From Bacteroidales bacterium UBA3810 (GTDB taxonomy: Bacteria > Bacteroidota > Bacteroidia > Bacteroidales > Paludibacteraceae), in contig DFEE01000006.1 in NCBI GenBank assembly GCA_002368645.1, positions 1 to 64,000 on the forward strand: 64,000 nt of DNA. Reading direction: 5' to 3'. Under the pieces are notes generated by a model. The model saw nothing but the letters and a program-made list of their open reading frames with translations. It was not told the origin of the DNA and did not search any database. Shown here in pieces: positions 53,575 to 63,100 of the stretch (position 1 is its first letter; each line of letters begins with the position of its first letter). Position numbers and translations under genes: made by a program.

Positions 53575-53616
53575 TTCAAGGCAACTTTAGATGTTTATGT
53601 CTAAAGTTGCCTTGAA
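53575..53616. terminator. perfect 17-bp inverted repeat between convergent genes
   Basis: The 17-base arms 53575-53591 and 53600-53616 pair perfectly around an 8-base loop. They lie 30 bases past the Dcu carrier stop. On the plus strand T-rich sequence follows. It may end the dcu transcript or both. Confidence 0.75.
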
Positions 53617-53645
53617 CCTTTTCTTTTTAGCAATAAAGAGAGAAT

Positions 53646-55088
53646 CTAATAAATGATAGCCGTCATTAGATACGCTACGAGGGTCGCTACGGTGACGGAA
53701 ACGAGGCCGGGCATCATGAAGGAGTGGTTCAAGAGGTACTTGCCAATCTTAGTGGTGCCTGAGCGGTCGAAATTGACGGTAGCTATGTCCGAAGGATAGT
53801 TGGGTATGAAGAAATAGCCATAGACAGAAGGCAGTACACCAAGGAGCACCGGACCCGGGATACCGAGTGAGTATGCCAACGGCAGCATCGCTACGATGAC
53901 AGCACCCTGCGAGTTAATCAGTACCGAGACAAGGAAGAATACAAAAGCGATTGCCCATGGATAGTCGGCAACTACGCCTTCAAGTATAGACTGGATACGG
54001 GGCATAAAGTTCGCAAAATACGTATCCGCCATCCATGCTATACCGAAAATCGCCACTACAGCGGTCATACCGGCTTGCCAAACAGCTCCGGCGACAGCTT
54101 TCTTAGGATTTGCCTTGCAGAACAGCACCATCAGCGCAGCCGCAGAAATCATAAGAATCTGGATGACGAGATTCATCTTGATATCTTCGTCCACAATCTC
54201 CGTAATGGAGTCTATGAGAATACCCTCTTCGGCGAGGTGAGCGGCAGAGATTGAGATACCGTCAATCACCTCTATGCTCTCCGCCCCTTTGACCGGTTTG
54301 ACTGTCTCATAGTCGGGCAAGAGGTCGGGAAAGATAGCGAAACAGATGATGCACAGCAGTGCGCCAAGGAAGATGAATACAGATGCCTTAGCGGACTTGG
54401 TAACAGGCTTGTCCAACGTAGAGGCGGACTCACCATAGATATACTCACGTTGCACGGGGTCGGCTATCTTAGCCTGGAACTCAGGGTCTTTGTCAAGATC
54501 TTTTCCGCGCTTGTAGGAGAACGCTGCCGCCGCCATAAGTCCGCACAGGCATGCCGGTATATTGACCATAAGCACCTGCGGGATGGTAATGTCGAAGCCA
54601 TTGGCATTGCTAATCGCTACAAAAGCGACCACTGCTGCTGCGATAGGAGAGCACGTAATGCCTACCTGTGCTGCTACAGACGCTACCGCGCATGGACGCT
54701 CGGGACGAATACCTTTTTTGAGCGCAATGTCGCAGATTATCGGCATGAGCATATAGACCACGTGACCGGTACCGCAAAGGACGGTCAGAAGAAACGTTGC
54801 AAGCGGGGCAAGAAAGGTGATGTTATTGGGGTGCTTGCGGAGCATTTTCTCTGCCAGTTGCACCAACCAGTCCATACCCCCTGCAGCCTGCATGATTCCG
54901 GCGCAAGTGATGGCGGCGATGATGATATAAATCACATCGGTCGGCGGAGTTCCGGGTTTGAGCCCGAAGACAAAGACCATGACCGCCAAGCCCAGTCCCG
55001 AGATGGCGCCGAGTGCCAAGCCGCCGTGCCGTGAACCGAGCCACAGCACGAACAGCATGAGCACGAAAAGCAGAATCATTAGAGTCAT
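53646..55088 (-). CDS. dcuB: anaerobic C4-dicarboxylate carrier, Dcu type
   Basis: A 480-residue membrane carrier with about ten to twelve membrane segments. The N-terminal LWLGSRHGGLALGAISGLG, the ITFLAPLATFLLTVLCGTGHV region and the ITCSPIAAAVV stretch match the DcuA/DcuB family, which exchanges fumarate or aspartate for succinate under anaerobic conditions. An insert of soluble residues (about 215-300) makes it a little longer than E. coli DcuB. DcuA cannot be excluded. The start overlaps the lipoprotein stop by four bases, an unexpected partner. Confidence 0.88.
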   Translation of the reverse strand: MTLMILLFVLMLFVLWLGSRHGGLALGAISGLGLAVMVFVFGLKPGTPPTDVIYIIIAAITCAGIMQAAGGMDWLVQLAEKMLRKHPNNITFLAPLATFLLTVLCGTGHVVYMLMPIICDIALKKGIRPERPCAVASVAAQVGITCSPIAAAVVAFVAISNANGFDITIPQVLMVNIPACLCGLMAAAAFSYKRGKDLDKDPEFQAKIADPVQREYIYGESASTLDKPVTKSAKASVFIFLGALLCIICFAIFPDLLPDYETVKPVKGAESIEVIDGISISAAHLAEEGILIDSITEIVDEDIKMNLVIQILMISAAALMVLFCKANPKKAVAGAVWQAGMTAVVAIFGIAWMADTYFANFMPRIQSILEGVVADYPWAIAFVFFLVSVLINSQGAVIVAMLPLAYSLGIPGPVLLGVLPSVYGYFFIPNYPSDIATVNFDRSGTTKIGKYLLNHSFMMPGLVSVTVATLVAYLMTAIIY

Positions 55089-55546
55089 TTCTCTACGACG
55101 AACTTGGGCGTGAACGGAGCCGCTATCGTACCGAGATGGCTGTCATTCTTAAAGACAAAGGCATCTGTAGCTACGAAGAGGTTCTTAAAATAGGCGGAGT
55201 AATAACGCAGTGTCACCTTTCCGCTACCCTGTGAGGGCGCAGAGAGATAGAGGTTGAAGAGCCCGTTATCAAGCAACTTGGCAACTCCTATGCACTCTCC
55301 TTCTACAAAAGCGGCTAAGAGATCATCACTCTGTATTTGCCATGCTGCAGCGAGGGAGGGATATTGCGCCGCGAGATCTACTTTAAGAACTACCGTCATA
55401 GACGAGGTGTAGTCATAGTTCGAAGGAACGCTCCAAGTGGGCTTAGAGACATTACCGGAAAAATTCTCGGGTTCATTGTTCTTACAACCCGTGAAAGTAC
55501 AAAGTAACATCGTACTAAGTACCAAGATATAAAACTTGTTATGCAT
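55085..55546 (-). CDS. lipoprotein with a domain shared with the giant protein
   Basis: A 153-residue lipoprotein from ATG 55546 (MHNKFYILVLSTMLLC, then the lipobox FTGC). ATGs at 55552 and 55594 are also in frame. The mature domain has the pattern DLLAAFVEGECIGVAK, which matches DIVYAMYHNECVGMAK in the large surface protein of the same operon, so both carry the same small beta domain. It overlaps the Dcu carrier start (ATGA). The function is unknown. Confidence 0.7.
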   Translation of the reverse strand: MHNKFYILVLSTMLLCTFTGCKNNEPENFSGNVSKPTWSVPSNYDYTSSMTVVLKVDLAAQYPSLAAAWQIQSDDLLAAFVEGECIGVAKLLDNGLFNLYLSAPSQGSGKVTLRYYSAYFKNLFVATDAFVFKNDSHLGTIAAPFTPKFVVEK

Positions 55547-55681
55547 ACTCATAAGTTTTAATTGTTTACCAAGCATATATTTGTTCTTTCCCACCTTCTT
55601 TTATCTTCATAGTGCTGCCGGCAAGGAGGGAAGATTGACATTGTATAGAATATTTTTCCGTATTGGGTGAAGAATATTTTT

Positions 55682-57115
55682 TCATTGGAGACCTCCTTCC
55701 TTAATCATTTGACCTTGTACATTGTACATTCGTCCATTGTGCAGCAAGTAGAGTTGCCCGTCACGCATTACCTTTGTACATTGTGCATCGTCTCTTTGTA
55801 CATGGTCCACATCGGTGGTGGTATTGCTGTTCTCAACGATACGCAAAGCGGCAGGCATGCCGCGACGGATAGGAGATGAAGAAACGCCGGTAGTTACATT
55901 GAAAAACGCGCGGAAGCCCAACATCTTCGCGTTCTCGTCATCCCCGTCATTGGGCCAATAGAGCTCGTTGCCTCCCGCCAAGAAGAGGTTGCTATGGTTA
56001 GCGTCATCGTCAATATGCTTCTTGCCGTAGAAGCCTTTGAATTGCACATCTCCGGTGCCGGCGTTTTCAGCCTCTTCGTCGTTATCCCATGATGTGATGC
56101 CGGTGAAGTGCAGGAATGTCATCACCTCGCCGGTGTTATCCCACTGGATAAGGTACGGCGTACCGGCGTCAAGGCTATTGGATGTCACCCGCGCAATATC
56201 CAGCAGCAAGGTTCCGTCTTGTACGGTAGCCGAAGTGAAGGTATATACCTCCACGTTATCTCCGCCGAGGGGCGAGGACGCTATATCCGGCACGTTAAAC
56301 GGCAGGGTGAGGGTGTTGAAGCATCCCGCCTTGCGGAGCGTGCGTATGATATAGGCCTCCGTACCAGACGCTAGCAATGCTTTCTTGGTTGCAAACTCCA
56401 ACTGCTCGTCATTCTCGCTGAGGATTGCCGGTGCGGTAGTGACCGTGCGGACGGAATACTTGTTGGTTTTCGCCATTGTTCCTTGTTCACTGACCAAATT
56501 GTCTTCAAACTGTAAACGGTAGGCATTGTTCGTATTGTACCCGTCTTCTGTCTTGATCCAATAGGAGCCATGCGTCGTTTCATCTGTACCGGTAGTACCG
56601 TTGGTCGAGTATCCCATACATGGGAGAAATACTGCACCCGCAGCCGCCATGTCATTCCAGTCGGCAGCAGAATACGTGTTTTTTTCATAGCCTTGTTGCG
56701 TGTGATCCACATCCAATGCATTCACTCCGTCGGGTTGTACCCACGTCTCGTAGTCCGGCAGGATAATCAAGCCGTTCTGATATGTCTCCGGATCAGTACT
56801 CGTTTTAATACGTCCTAAAGCGTAAAGCTGGTACGCATTGGTGCGTTCGCCGTCTTCTCCGGCATCAGTGCCCAGAAGGTAGTTCCATTCATCTTCCGTA
56901 AGCACCTCCTGACCTGTCGGCAGGTGATCCCAATCGAAATACTTCGTTTCGCCGCTGGTGTAGTTCTCTGTAGCGAAACGCACCCGTTTTGTTGCACTGA
57001 CGGAGAAGAACCCACTTCCGTAGCTTTGTGCGGCAAGGCTCCCTGCCGCCCCGATGAGCAGGGCGGCAAGGAGAATCAATTTACAATTTCTTACCTGTAA
57101 CATCATATTTCTCAT
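55682..57115 (-). CDS. secreted protein with short C-terminal motif
   Basis: A 477-residue exported protein with a signal peptide (about 8-30, LILLAALLIGAAGSLAAQ). An N-terminal beta domain (about 30-215) begins with FFSVSATKRVRFATENY, a start shared by many Bacteroidales surface proteins, and a second beta domain (about 225-430) follows. The end reads TKVMRDGQLYLLHNGRMYNV, the same short pattern as in the LRR protein. It overlaps the giant gene upstream by 35 bases. No enzyme motif is visible. Confidence 0.75.
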   Translation of the reverse strand: MRNMMLQVRNCKLILLAALLIGAAGSLAAQSYGSGFFSVSATKRVRFATENYTSGETKYFDWDHLPTGQEVLTEDEWNYLLGTDAGEDGERTNAYQLYALGRIKTSTDPETYQNGLIILPDYETWVQPDGVNALDVDHTQQGYEKNTYSAADWNDMAAAGAVFLPCMGYSTNGTTGTDETTHGSYWIKTEDGYNTNNAYRLQFEDNLVSEQGTMAKTNKYSVRTVTTAPAILSENDEQLEFATKKALLASGTEAYIIRTLRKAGCFNTLTLPFNVPDIASSPLGGDNVEVYTFTSATVQDGTLLLDIARVTSNSLDAGTPYLIQWDNTGEVMTFLHFTGITSWDNDEEAENAGTGDVQFKGFYGKKHIDDDANHSNLFLAGGNELYWPNDGDDENAKMLGFRAFFNVTTGVSSSPIRRGMPAALRIVENSNTTTDVDHVQRDDAQCTKVMRDGQLYLLHNGRMYNVQGQMIKEGGLQ

Positions 57116-60100
57116 TATTTACAATAATAACTACATGATTGTCCTCAATAATCTTGTATGGACGATTATCATCCGGTGTCAAGATAATCGGAGCTGTCAG
57201 TGAGCCATGATGGCTGTCAGACATGTACAAAATAGAAGTTTCAGCCGTTAATGGTGTGCCGTCCTCCGTTTCGAAGCGGATAGGAGCACCAACTGCATCG
57301 CTCTGGATGGTGAGGAAGTAGAGCGACTCGATTGGTTCGGCTACTCCGACAAGTTCTGAGCCGATATAAACGTTTACTCTTTCGACTTTAGGAGTATATC
57401 CGGCTTCTTGACTTTCGGCTACTTTCGCAATCATCGTCATGTTGGTAGCTGATTTTCCGGTGAACATCGGCGCACGTTGCGGTGCTCCACTGGAAGTATT
57501 GTTGTAGAAATGGACAGTGACGGTGCCGAGTCCCATACGGCGGAAGAGGTATCCCTCGCCCGGACGGAGGGTCTTGAGGTCGCCTTCCCATTTCTTGTCA
57601 GACGAGAAGACAGCGAAGCGGTCGTGCGCCTTGATTAGGTCACCGGCAGAGGCTTTGTCGTAGTAGTCTGCCAGCGCTTCGGTAACAGGTGTTGCTTGCT
57701 CGAAGAGGCACGGGAAGGAGTTCCACTGACCGTCGCCGCGGAGCGAGATCTGTTTGTCTGCCTCCTCCAGCAATTCACCGCTCAGTCGCAGGATATTGCC
57801 GTTAGCGGCATACGCCATATACATCTGGGTATAGTCCCAAGCGTTGAGGGTTCCGACGAAGGCATCCGATGCTTCCGCATAGGTGCTGAACTCGCGGTTA
57901 GCGGGGTTCTTGATAAGGTCACCTTCAGTCCATGCCTGTTGTCCGTGCGCCATCAACTTTTCTGTATTGGTTACATTGAGATTGGTAGATATCCAGTTCC
58001 AACCGCTGCCAAGGGTGATATTCTGGGTCTGCGAACCGCTTGTGGTAAATTCTACCGGTTTCTCGTCACCGCATCCATATACATAGCCGTGTGCGAAGAG
58101 GATCTGGCGGTTCGGAACGAGGGTGATGAGTTTGCCGGTGCCGGCTTGCCAGAGTTGGAAGCTCAGCTCCTTGCGAACCATATCATCATCGCCGTAGATG
58201 GTGAGGAAGACTTTCGTCTTATTGGTTGCATCTTCGAAATCTACCTTTGCCATGCCGACGCACTCGTTGTGGTACATCGCATAGACGATGTCTTCCGGGT
58301 TGGTGTCGTAGTTGCCACCCGAGATGACCTGTCCGCAGACGGACATATTGAGTGCATACTGACCTTTGTCAATCTCGTCATACGGCGGCACAGCTTCTAC
58401 GGTGTATTCGATACGTAGCGGCTCGGACAGTCCGTCCTCGTCGGTGAGATAGAGCACATCCGGATAAACGCCCGGTGCCAGTTCGGGGTCGAACGAGAAG
58501 GTCACGGTCAGTTCACCCGTCGGATCAATGGAACCGTAAGCGGCATCCACGCTCATCCATTCCGGCATGGACTCAATGGTGTATTGATGGCGTTTACCGG
58601 AGTGGTTGATGATACGGATCGGTCTCTCGATAGAACTGCGGCCCGACTCGTAGTAGGTACGGACGGCGATGCTGCGCTGCGCCCATTTGAGTTTGTTCTT
58701 GTCCACGAACGTGGTCCATGTAACGGGCGAAGCCATCGGGTTACCGTTGAGGTCCTCAACGTCGCGGACGGTGATGTAGATCGTCTGTTTGTTGATCTCG
58801 CGGTCGCGCATGTTGAGGTTGATCATCAGCTCGTCGTTGTTGAACGACCAGTCGAAGTTCATCTTTGTCAGTTGACCGATATCCTGTACCGGTGCGGAGA
58901 GCGACCGGTCACCGAGTTCCTTCACATCCGTCGAATCAGAAACAGAGAGGATAAGCGGTTGTACCTTATCTACTACATCGCCTTCCGAGGTCTTGAAGAC
59001 ACGCTGGTCATTGATAGAGAAGACTTGTTCGAGGATACCGTTGGCGTTCTCCTTCATCTCTTGGAACGGCAGGTACGCCATCAGACCCATCTCATCGCCT
59101 ATCGGCGAGAGCGTTCCGTAGGTCTCCATGAGCGATTTAGGCAGGGCTTGCTCGAAGATGATAAACTCGTCCATGTTGCCCTCGAAGCCATTGCCTCCGA
59201 TATACATACTTCCGCTTATTTCGCCCATCTTGTCCGCGCCGAAGGACAACTTCATCTGGTCATCCATATAAACGGCTACGCTATTGAAGGAGCGGTTGAT
59301 GGTGATTACAAAGTGGTGCCACTCGTTGTCGCCATAATTGCCGTCAATCTTCCATTCGCTCTTGTAGTTCTTGAGGACGAGTGCACCGTTGTTGAGTGAC
59401 AGTTCGGTGCCCTTTTCTTCGTCCATGCGTCCGGCGGAGAAGATAGTACCGTTGCTGCTCGGGCTCTTGAACCAGAACATAAGCGTCTCGTCCTGCTTGT
59501 TGGAGCGGCTAAGGAGTGCGTCATCCAGTTTGACAACTTGTCCCTCCGCCACGTGGAGCGAGATACCTTTCTGGTGTTCCCAAGCGGTCTCATGGGTATA
59601 GAGGGTAGCGCCATTCGCCTTGTCTGCGATAGTCGTACCTGAGCCCTCGTTCATCGGATAGTACGCTACCAGCTCGCGCTCGTAGCCCGTGAGGCGCTTC
59701 ATATTGGTCTGCGCTATCTCGTCGGGCGAGAGGGCTTTGGTCCAGAGGCGTACCTCCATCATGTTACCCGCAAAGCCCTTACCAATGGTGATAGGCGCAC
59801 TGCCGGAGAACTCCATGTCTCCGGTGAACGGCGCAACCAACTTGTCCGTCACTTCCTGAGAGCCTGCGTAGAAACGCATACGGCTGTTCTCGCGGTCATA
59901 AACCGCAGCCACGCGGGTGAAGGGGATCATCTTCTCCGGCAGGGTGTCGGAATAGACGGCTTTCGAGCCCAACTGGACGTACAGCCTGTTGTCCTCGGTC
60001 TTACCGAAGGTGAAAGGTCTGCCGTCTTTGGTTTTGTATTCAAAGAAGGTATATGCGGCATTCGGGTTCTCCGGACGGACGAGCATCTCGACCGTGAAGG

Positions 60101-63100
60101 ATTTATCTGAAATGGAGCGCATTACTTTGGACTCCGCATAGGACCGCTCGGTATCAATGAAATGAAGCGAAATGCCGGTGGTGATACCGGTCTCGTTGGT
60201 GTAACCGATGATCTGGAAGTTGTTGTCCTCGTCGAGGTAGTTACCGGCAATCGGTTCGTTGAACCGCAACAGGAGGTTATCGCCTATGCCCAAGATAGCG
60301 TCTGCCGGTTCTGCCTCGCCGAATACACGCGGCGGACGGGTATCCTTGATACCGGTCATCACTGCGGAAGAGCGGGTGATATAACTGCTGCCGTGGCGGC
60401 AGAAAGCTACAGCACGCAGGTCGTACTGCTGCTCCATCGGGTCGCGCTCGCCATAGAAACGCACGTTCTCGATGCGTCCGGAGGTGATCATCGCCTTGTT
60501 GCCCGAAGCGGCGGCGTAGAGGCTGTCGTCCGCATAGTACGAGCAGAGGTTCACCCAGTCGTCATCGCTGTGGGTGGTGAGTTTGTATTGGAACTCGATA
60601 TGGTCGAAGTTCTTGTAGTTAACATCAAATCCGTCAATCACTACCGGCAGATACCAGCCCGTAGAGTCTTGCGGCGAGAGGGTGTTCATGATCCACTTGT
60701 CATGCGGCGTAGAGATGCTTACGGGGCAAGCCACCGGCATGTAATGGACGGAGAAACAAGCTTTCTGATAGGTACTCATTGGAGTACATTGGGAAGCCAA
60801 TACAAGGCACAGATCCTCGTAGTCGTATCCTTCTCCGGCACGTACCTCCACGGTCTTGGTGATCGGCGTATTGCCGGTGAATATGAATTCGCGTCCGTCG
60901 CCCAGCGGCGTACCGTCGATGGTGATCTTGGCGCCGGAGACGTTGGAATTTTCATCCTGCTTGAGGGTATAAGCAATCATCGGACCGCTTGCGAAGCCGA
61001 GGGTCTCGTCCGCTTCGTTCCACATCGTGATGGTGAAGACAGCAGGCTGATCCTGCGGCACATTGCTCATCTCGTGACGGTTGATGACGATCTGCGGGTT
61101 CTCAATCATCTGCGTAGCAGCACTGATTTCAGTACCGGGACGATAGAAGAAGGTGGAATCAGCGCCCTCCCACGGACACATGGTAGCACCGCCCAAGGTG
61201 CTGTACATCAGCGAACCGAAGATGTATTTGTCCTTATTGCCGCTCTCCAAATTATGCGCCGTATAGCGTGTGTCTTTGGATTGCGCGTTGAAATCATCGG
61301 TCTTGGACTTATAGACATTGAATGTCAGATGTTCCATGATGCCGAGAGAAATAGTATAGTTGGTCGTCTTGCTTGCGCCGGTGGTCTCTCCGTTCTCAGG
61401 GAGTGTTTTGTTGAAATCCATGATAGGATCACATTCAAAGCCGAACTTGGCAGAACCAATCTCCGCCTGTATAGCCTCGTTACCATCGCCTCCGACAGCT
61501 TGGGCTGCTTTCGCTGCCGTCAGGTAATCGTCTATTTGCGTCCATACGGTGGGGAAGAGTTTGTCCTTGAGGAAAGAAATCGCAAATCCGCCCATTCCCT
61601 CTCGTTGCGCCTCACCGCTCTGCAAACTGATGAACGGATAGCCGATGTATGCCGAACGCGACTCTGCATAGGCATAACTCTCCGAATAGGACTGCGTTAC
61701 TCCGCCATTGAGGGAGATGGTCTGCAGCGGCGTACCCGACACGGTATTCACTTTCTCCGCTTCGTTGGTAGCAATGATGCCTATCCAGTTGTTGATAGCC
61801 TTGGTGTCGGCGCTGATCTGGTCAATAACGACTTTGTTATAGCCTTCCGGCTTGATGATTTCGTAGTAAGCGTTCAGACCGAAGTGTTCATCCTCGGGAC
61901 CTACCATACTCCAATAGACAGGTTTCTGCGTGCTTTCCGCCAAAGCCACGGCGTCCGCGCGGCTGCCGGTATGCAACAGACTTCTGAGGTGGTAGTAGAG
62001 TTCGGGAATGACGGTATTCAAAACATGCTCCTGGGTATAAGAGAAGGAGGACAGAATGCCGTGCTTGAACAATACATCTTCCGTCCGCATCAGATACCAC
62101 GGGTTGCCGGCAGTGTCCCTGCCTTGTTGTACGACGCGTACGTTCTCGTTGTCTATCTGCGCCTTGAGCATTTCATAGGATACAGAGTCCACAATACGGA
62201 ACGCATCCGCTTTGCTCGTCATGATACCGTTGGTCACACCGATATATACATCCGCCATCGCGCCGACATTTACCGGATCTCTTCCGGTCGAGATGGTAGA
62301 AGAGGTGGTGAACTCGTATTCGGCTTTGCCGTTACCGATATATTGCATCGAGATAGGCAGGGTGAAATCCGAGGTCTTTTGTACCACATTGATGATACCC
62401 AGCTCCGTTCCGCCCACGGGAGTACCGGCATACGAGCCTACGAAATACTGGGTGTTGTTACCATATGTGAATTTGAGGTTGAGACCGAAGCGGTAGTTGA
62501 AATACTGCTTGTAGCTGACGTTATACCTGGTACCGGCAGCCAGCGTAGCGAACGAACCGCTTCCGGGAGGGTCACGGAGAATATCGAGCAGCGTGATACC
62601 CGTAGCGGTAGTATCAACTGCCAGAATATCCTGGGCTTTCTCTTCCGCTCCCAATACATAGGCGCGCAGCGATTCGGCATTGATGTAATCACCTTCGCTC
62701 TCGACCGAGAAATCCAGCGAATGGAGGGCGTTGTCCCCCGTTTGCAGGAAGGTCACATGGTCGATAGTGGCATTGATGAGCGCCGAACCGTTGGCATCCA
62801 GCGGCATGGTGAAGATTTCGGTTGTCTTGCGCAGACCGTTATAGACCTTCAGGTTGCCGCCTGTCAGATAGACAATATCCGGTACGCTCGCGCGTTCATT
62901 ATTATAATAGTAGTTCTCATGCGCTGTGACTTGGAACTGATAGTCGCCTACCGGGAAGACGGGTGCGCCGAAGAGGTAGCTGTTCTGACCGAGTGTGTCT
63001 TTGGCCACCAGCTCGACACTTACCTCATCGCCGTTGAGCGCCTGGGTTTGCCAGTCTTTTACACCATAGTAATCCAACGGCATACCATACTGCATCTGGG

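Noticed and set aside
29739..53615. Two small frames (29739-29942 and 53376-53615) encoding a similar FIDPLWILY peptide
   Set aside because: The likeness is explained by the non-coding 115-bp repeat. Frames overlap terminator and tRNA sequence.
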